A stretch of DNA of 17,141 nucleotides from Beroe ovata (Eukaryota > Ctenophora > Nuda > Beroida > Beroidae). The position numbers and the translations under genes are program-made. Positions 1 to 8,000 of the stretch are shown here, piece by piece. The notes under the pieces are model-generated. The model ran no database searches. It was not told where the DNA came from and was given only the letters and a program-made list of their open reading frames with translations. Location: the NCBI GenBank assembly GCA_946803715.1, contig CAMPET010000084.1, positions 100,140-117,280 of the forward strand, given 5' to 3'. Position 1 is the first letter of the stretch. Each line of letters opens with the position of its first letter.

Positions 1-1961
1 GCGTGTCATGCATCATTTTTAAGTGTAACAGAGCTATGAACTGAGAGAGAAGTATTCCTGTTTTCTGGGGAACAGTGTCGCTTCTGTCGAAAATATGCAA
101 TATTGTATGCGCTATAAGTGAGTGAGTGTGCTGCAAACTGCTTCTATCGGATCCCTCTCTTGCAGCTTGTGTACCGCTCGTACTTGTTTTCATTTTGCGT
201 AAACTATTATTGATAATTGCGCGTCTGTTTTCGAAAAATATTCCCATTCTTCAAAGGAGAGAGATTTTTGTTCACCTCAACTTGTGGTGTCGAGAATGAT
301 ATTCGAATTTATCATTGACCAAACCAAACTCGATAGTTAGCAACAGGAAAGTGTAGAGAAGCCTTAGGATGGTCCAGATGTATACCCTTTTCTGTGTCGT
401 ATGTATATATGTATGAATGTATGCGATTATGTCCATCTCTCGGTGATCAGAAGGTATACAAGTTCTGCTAGACGTTATACAATATACAAATACAGGAGGT
501 ATACCTATCAGCATAATGTCATCCTCTACCCACACACACGCACGCGTAATTCTTCAGAACTCATCAATTCCATGGAAAGCTGAAACTCCTTCATAAAAGT
601 TGATATTATATGCTCGTGGGCTGTGAGTTGTGACCAAGATAACATTAGCTGAGGTGTCGCTCTCTTTCGCTTCCTCCCTCCCTCTCCCCTCCTCTGATTC
701 CCATGTATCTGATTTATTTATAAAGCAATGGTTATAGAGTTGAACGATGGTTTATCTAATATCTCTGGTTTTGCGTGAACTTGATTTACTTTGTGTGTAG
801 AGCAATCATAATCACATGCAGTAATCTTAAATTCGTGTAGTGAGCTTTTGACCGCTTTACTTCTCCATAATTACGGCCATATCATATGAGCTATCAAATC
901 ATCCGCGGTAACAAATTTGTCAGTATAATATTATTCAATATCTTCAGTATTTGTTGGTTTTGCTACGTTCGTTTCTTTACTTTCTTTCCGCCTGATATCG
1001 CAGTTTGCAAGGGTTTAAATTCTAATTTCTCCTGCGTCAATCCTTGATTTATTTAGTAATTGTTTGTATTTGTTTGGGAAATTAATGATTACAGTGGGGG
1101 GGGGGGTAAGGCAAACTTTGACAAAGAATTCCCACTTTTTTGGGCTTTGCCAAAAAAGTCTCTAAAAAAAGTGATCTAAAGTGGAGGCTTGTTCTAAATA
1201 TGTAACCCTGACATAGATTCATCTGTAGATGCGAATATATTCAGATTCCACGGGCGTGTCCTTAGCACAACTATCACGAACGCACACTTGGAGCTGTGTG
1301 TATGGTGGTGGCGTTGATGTGTACCAATGCCGTGTTGTTTGCTGTGTGTGTGTGTGCCAGGGGTCCCCTGATTGATGCTCGTGTGTGTTTCCGATTATCG
1401 GTGTATTGGTACATGGCATAGGAGGCTCCAGTGATCGTCTGCTATATGCCGCCATAATAGGATTGCATTATACTGCTTCTGCAAGGATTGGAAATTTTTC
1501 ATACAAAGATACAATCGCGGATTTGAGAGTTCCAATTTGGGGAGACATATTTTCCTGTACAGCTGGAGTAAATCATAGTTCGACATGTGCATAACTGCTC
1601 GCGACCACACCTCAATATATTGTGGCCTCTGTCTATTACGCTCAATAATGTTGAGTTTAATGTTAACGGCCTACCTATGTCCTATATGTTGAGAGAAGCA
1701 AGGCTATATCATGCTTCCAACAAGGAAGGTTTACTGTATGAAAGGTACCCTGTATTCAAGTTTTAACTTCAGAATGTGAGTGATTAGAATGACCGTTCAG
1801 CTGTTCCGAGAGAAAACACATGACGTGTGAAGCACGGGAAACTTTGTGTTATAGTTGTACAGGCCTAGTCGGTTGATTGTGCTCAATAAAAGCTTGAATG
1901 CTAAAAATCCATTGATCACGCTTACATGTTCTAATTACTCCTACGACCAGTATATCATGCA
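1..1961. other. Upstream non-coding stretch, no gene supported
   Basis: No exon with recognisable homology was found on either strand. The short open frames here (for example around 1385-1610 on both strands) have no splice or domain support. The stretch holds a homopolymer G run at about 1095-1106, a 10-bp inverted repeat at about 1132-1158, a GT-rich patch near 1290-1390, and AATAAA at 1885-1890, which could be the poly(A) signal of an unseen + strand gene or chance. Promoter elements or 5' non-coding exons of the gene starting at 1962 may lie here, but none can be pointed to. Confidence 0.5.
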
Positions 1962-2027
1962 ATGATAGACCACGAAAACGTGATTTACCTCGAATTGGAT
2001 TGCGACTGCCCAACCAATTCTGATGAG
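1962..2027 (+). other. Candidate first coding exon of the SH2-WWE-PARP-like gene
   Basis: The ATG opens a 22-codon reading with acidic, Cys-containing sequence ending ..CPTNSDE before a good donor (GAG|GTGAGA). Phase 0 joins directly to the SH2 exon at 2551. No domain supports it on its own; the evidence is phase and donor quality. An in-frame stop lies upstream at 1932-1934, so this ATG is the first Met if no further upstream exon exists. Confidence 0.5.
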
Positions 2028-5000
2028 GTGAGAACTAGATACAATAATTGTCTCTGCAAAGTTATTTTATTTTAGTAGTCGTTTCCATAGCAGCGGCGCG
2101 TGTAACACTGTAACAGTCGAGTCTTACATCACTATGAAATTCTCCCGATCTAGCGATTCGTCGAAAAGACACGTAACTCGAACACATACTCACACACAAA
2201 CTCACTCTCTCCTTCTACGAATTCCACGAAATACGAATCACATGAAGAAGAAAATATTTAATGAATTAAACATGTCCGCATTCCGCGTTTCAAAAATCTC
2301 ACGATTCCTCGAAATCCAATTTCCGTCGATCACGCCATCATGTTTATCGTGGCACACCTATAGGTAGAACAGAGGGAGCGAAAGTAAGCGACTTTGTATC
2401 TCAGCTTCTGATTTAAGTTTTAGGGTGAAATCCGAAGGTTTGGAACCCAAGGAACTCCAAGAGAAGTTGGGATATAAACGTTTATACTTTTCCCCTCTCT
2501 GTCTAATTTCTTGACACACCCAGGTCCCACAATGATATATTTCATCGCAGGTGAAAGGTGGCCATCTCGAGTTTACACGGGTAATGTGCTACAATGAGAG
2601 TGTATCCCGGAGTGAAGCCGAGGAATACCTCAAGGGGATGTCCGCCGGCTCGTACATTGTTCGGCCGTGCTCCGGTGGCGAGAACAAGCTCTCTCTCTCC
2701 GTCGTGTGAGTGTGTTATGTGCGATGGAGTTTATGTGCAGGAGTTGTGATGTAGTTTATGCAGGAGTAACTTTTGAGAAGTTTTTATTAAGGAGCAGTCA
2801 TTTATAGATCCTTTTTGGGCTTGATTATCAATGACAATTTTCTGTGGTCTTGAAATATCTTTCATCAGCTGAGTGAGGATATATCCCTACTCATCCTATT
2901 GAATTCCCAGGAGTGAAGATCAGAATATGAACCACTATTTGATACGGTTGGAGAAGGGGTACAAGTTGGAGGGGCGGACTGATAGATTCTGTTGTCTGAA
3001 GAGTTTTCTCCGTGCTCACTCCCTCTACTATTTGGGACTTCAGGTCAAGCTGAGGATACCCATTTTTTCCAGTGAGTCAGATATCTTATCGCACTTTCTG
3101 ACGCTTACCCGAAATTGCCGTTTTTTATTGCACAATGCAGTGAAAGTGGTGAAAAATGTTCGCGTGACAATTTGATCGGGAGTGAGAAATGAATTTGCTC
3201 TGCTTAATAACCGTTCAACAATTCGCATGTACGCCGCAAAAGAAACCGATTCTACGAAAACTAGGTTCGGACAAACTAGGTTGATTTCTTAAGAAGCTAC
3301 GCTTTGTGCTCTGAACGACATTTCTCTGAATTTTGAACTCGGACCTACTTATCGTTCGTGGAATACGAAACTGATGAGAACACAAAGAGAGATTCAGTTG
3401 GCACCAATCAGATCCTCGGAAATGTAGTCACGTGATAGCTGATGGAATCACCCAGAATATGATCCAATCAGCGCGCTTCAATTTCGTCTCGTGACCTACA
3501 TCGTTGACACTGTTGATTCTTAAGAATGGGGGAAGCAGTACTGAGAAAATATGACCACCGCATTGTTCACTACTCTCTTCAATGGAGCATGAGTTCCACG
3601 GATACCGACCTGTTAAACGATCTTTAACCCTTAGGGGCAAACAATCTCCCACACACACACACACACATACACACACACACCCCCTCNATACACACACACT
3701 GACACACACACACACACTGCTGTCAGTGTGTTGCTCATCGATCTAGTCGGATATAGAAGCTGCTCGTTGGATTAATGAAATTGAGATGTCTGATACCTCG
3801 CTCAACTTAAATCTGCAAAATAAGAGCTGCCTTTGTTGAGTACTCTTCTATGATAAAACATAAGCAGCAAATCTAAAAATCTCTGAGCTCTTCTAATTTG
3901 ATTTCTTCATAACTCCAACAACGTTCAATGTCACTCTTCTTCAGTAGAAAAGTGTTCTTCGGAAGAAAAAATCACCAACCAGACAAAATACCACCGAAAC
4001 GAACTGCATTCTACAATGTGTTTATTGACATCCTTATTCCCGCCTAACATGTGTAAATGACCCAATCATTGCAGACCTATTGCATGTAATTATAATAGGG
4101 GTCACTAATGATGGATATTGTGTTACTAACACCCCCATCATTACAGAGTCCATGTTCCACATGATAGAGGTGTGGGAGTACGAGACAAATAGTGGCAAAT
4201 GGGAGAGTTTCTCCCTCGAGCAGACTTACCGACTAGCCACTCTACGGAGAACAGGTACTACATTCGATTCTTTAACTCATGAGGATGTCTCAAAAGTTGA
4301 AATGCAGCGGTAACAGTAGCCTGCTTTCCAATAAAATTATTAGGTACATCACACTTATCCGGTGCGTATTGCCCAAATTTCACTCGGCTTCGCCTCGAGG
4401 AATATGGCCAAATACGCACCTCATAGGTGTGATGTAACAGTATATTCTTATATCTGATCTTCATAATGTAGAGTCCTCATTATGAAGAAGATATGGACAT
4501 TCTGATGGAGAACAGATTCTTGTGAAGAGCATAATGATTAATATGGTCTTTACCAAACTGTGTTCTTTGTAAAATGTTTTCTACATTGAACATAGTCTCT
4601 CATTCCCAATCGTACTTTCAACGTAATTGTTTCAAGAAAGATGCATACCGTTTGAAACTGTGACTATAAAACAGTCTAACTTCTCTCAGTTAATCCAGTC
4701 TACAAGTTCCAAGATTCAAGCATAGTCAACATTGAGGTAAGCAACATTCCTTTTCTCCCTTGTTTCGTTTCTCTCGTTATAAAATTTATCCAAACTGGAT
4801 CTCTCCCTCTTTTCCAAAAACCTCATCCTGAATTCAATGATCATCGCCTCCTCTCACAAACGCTTTGTTCACATGATAAACATGTTTCCCTCAATTTTTC
4901 TCTCCGATACTCCTACACTCACTATATAATACACAAGCCTCAACTTTCATAAGATATTCGGTGGGAAGTTCGAGTGTTTTCCATGAAACAGCCAAGAGGT

Positions 5001-8000
5001 TTTGTAATTTGAGGTTTGAAATCAGCTTCTCAAAGAAGGGAGATAGGGCCAAATCAGGAATAAATTGAGCGTCAAAAAATGCATGGTTTTGCACACTTCT
5101 GCCACCCTTTCCGAGAAACAACCCGTGGTGAATAGTGGACAATTATATAGCGAATTTGGAGGTATCCATTATCCAATAAAGATTTCACTGTCTTTTCTGA
5201 CTTGCGTATAGATAAGGCTTTCCCGTAGTGACAAACGGATCAATGCTCGAAAATTCCGTGGCAACAAGAGTTAGGAGAGTTTTTTCACAGAATTGAGTAG
5301 GAGAAGCCCACTCACTTCTTGGAAGTTGCGGTAGGCCACAGCCCACACACACTCTCTTTCTATCGATTTAGTGGAGAAAATAAACCCTTTCTCTATGATG
5401 TGTGTATGTATGTGTGTGTGTGGTGAGTGTGTGTGTGTGTGTGTTACGTAGCAGCTGCCACCCTTTCCGAGAAACAACCCGTGGTGAATACTGGACAATT
5501 ATATAGCGTTTGTAAAAGGGCGGTAATAACTTTGCGAAGGAGCAAGTCACAGATGTTTCCTGGTGACGGTTTTTCTTGAGAAGGGTTGGTGCGCGGAGTA
5601 ACCGAACTGTTGGATTATCTCTGCTCAAAGTGACCCTCCCCCTCGGTGTTCGAGCGAGAATCGAGGGTATTTCATTGAAATCTTTTTCAATGTAAAATTT
5701 AAAAGAATCTATTTGGCGGCGAAAATCGTTACTCACTTACCCGGATTTGCCAACTCCATAACGGTGCCTCGTTTAGGTGATTTCTATCAAGTGTCAAGTG
5801 CCGTACCTGGGGAGAAGATGGGTTTCCATCCATGGGGAGATAATAGTGAGTGCGCGAGTGAAACGGGAGCGGGTGAGCGAGTGAGCGAGTGTGTGAGTGA
5901 AATAGGAGGGTATGGATGAGCGAGTGAGCACTGATCGAATGAGTGAAATTTGAGTGAGGGAGTCAGTAAGTGATTAGTAAGTGTGTGAGTGAGGGAACAT
6001 ACTATGTTGCGCAATGACTCCCTTCCTCAATTCAATATGTCAAATTCCGTCAGGAAATATTCGAATTCATCCTCAAAATCATTATAACAGTCTCGTGATT
6101 TGCCGAAACAATGAAATATCCCTCAAAAGCGAGACACCGACAATTTCCAGGAATTTATCTCCACATTACAGGATGTCACGTGATATAACGTGACAGAGTG
6201 GCCGTTCCTTGCCCCCCCATCACTCGTTTCAGAGAATTACTATGTCGTACGTCGAGTTTCTGCGAACAATTCTGTGGAAACCGATCATTCATCTGTGCCA
6301 TCTGTATATTATAACTAATCCTGTCGAAGAGGGAAATGTACGGTTCTGAGAATTGAGCTCCTCATGCTTTTTGTTCCGTTTCTGCGAATTCAGGGCCTAA
6401 AACCGACATGTTCCGTTCAGCGTACTGATCTGAAATCCAACTCCGCCACCATCACAATGACCACTGTATTCCCCCCTCGTCACCCGGGGTGACTCATCCC
6501 TCCACTTTTTGATCTCCCCCACATCGCCATACCCCCTTCCATACCACCTTACTCATCATGATGTCCCCTCTTAGGACCCCCTTTCTCCCCCAATGCACCC
6601 CAATACCCCCTTATCTACACAATACCACCCCATCCTCTCCCACAATGCAACCCCTCTGCAACCCCTCTTCTCTACCCCCAGAGCATGACTCGTGAAGTTC
6701 CGTGTATCTACGGAGTTCAGACCCAGCAAATTCGGATGAGGAAGGTGTATGGGCTGTGTGAGAAGTGTACAGTACGGTGTGTGCATCCCACACTCAAACA
6801 CTCCTCTCAGAGCAAAAAGGTGGGTGAGCCAGAGGTGATGTCCGCGGGGGAATTGCAGCCTGCATATTAATTATTAATGCAGACGCCAGTATTTTGAAAG
6901 GCCCAGAACTGACATTGACATTAATGCAAAATGCACATGAATATTAAATACACATTAATGAACGTTGCACTGCCTCTGGCGTCTTCACTGTCAACGCCCC
7001 CAATCCCCATTGCCTTCAATTTTACCTTTTTATACCTGCCATTCGACTGGTTTATTTTCAGTCCAATGAGCGGAGTAGCTACAGTGTTTGGGAGTATTAC
7101 GATGGGAAAGACTGGCGGTGTTTCGAATATGGGAAGTCATCCTTCCAACATTTCCTTGCTTCCTTTGCAATCCTATGTGAGGTAATGGTGATGTTATGTG
7201 GCCTATGTTTGCCCCAGAAAATTCTATATGGATGGAAGGAATACATGGGTTCGATGGGGCTACGTATCACTCACAACAATTGTTTTAAGAAACGTATTTG
7301 GTCGTATTTTTTCGATCCGTCGAGATTCTATGTTTCGTGTCACCTTTGAGGGTATAATAACAATTCCTCAGAAATCGTTGGAAGCAGCTTCGCGGAACAC
7401 AATTTCTTAGAAAGTCCCCGGCATGATTTATGTTAATATATTGTGCATTGTCATTCTGTATGGAATTATGGTGGTTTCAAACCGATTATTCCAAATATGG
7501 TGCGACAGCGAGGATAGTTGCGAAATAAAGCGTTTATGTATATCCATTGTGTGAGAGCGACAAGAAACCTACAGTCTCGTATTACAGACAGACGCAACAT
7601 CGCCTTTGACATGTCAATTTATTCAAATCACTCGCAAGCTTCTGAGGACCCCGGTATCAGAGCATTCCGCAACCACAAGAGGGTGTTATGGAGCTAGCGG
7701 GAAATTTACTGAATTTCATTTTCAGAACGGTTCAATCAAGGATAAGAAAGAATCGATCAGAGACAATCTCGATAATCAGTGGTATATCGACTTGGTAAAC
7801 AGCAAGATTGTCAACGTTACCGCCATGAAAACTTACTCTATACGGAAAAGAGACGTTTACGGAATTTCCTGCAACGATTTCCACCAGGTTTGTCATCCAC
7901 GAGGAATTTGTTAATCTCAGATTTATTTCGTTCATGCGTTCTTCGTTTATCCCCGCTTCAATGGCAAACTCTGATCAACCCACACACTGTCTCTACTAAT

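Larger units (their letters stand above)
4737..6393 (+). other. Large intron 5, repeat-rich
   Basis: This 1.66-kb intron lies inside the first WWE domain. It carries a pair of 54-bp direct repeats, a (TG)n run at about 5399-5443 and a GAGT/GTGA-rich low-complexity block at about 5847-5995. The open frames in it on both strands coincide with these repeats and have no domain or splice support. Confidence 0.55.
4147..6465 (+). other. First WWE domain exons (4147-4254, 4699-4736, 6394-6465)
   Basis: Exon 4147-4254 reads EVWEYETNSGKWESFSLEQ, the WWE signature of two spaced Trp followed by an aromatic-Ser segment and a helix. The 38-bp micro-exon 4699-4736 (phase 1 in, phase 0 out) continues VYKFQDSSIVNIE, matching the central strand of the fold, and 6394-6465 begins GLKPTCSVQRTD, matching the closing V-x-R strand. 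WWE domains occur in PARP and Deltex/RNF146-type E3 proteins and recognise ADP-ribose. The donor of the last exon (ACT|GTATTC at 6466) is weak and was chosen because it is the in-phase option before a stop at 6490. Confidence 0.75.

Noticed and set aside
1385-1610. Overlapping open frames on both strands (69 and 71 codons).
   Set aside because: No recognisable domain, no matching splice phase to the gene at 1962, and equal openness on both strands suggests chance.
5368-5736. 122-codon minus-strand frame.
   Set aside because: It crosses the (TG)n tract and one copy of the direct repeat, with no domain seen.
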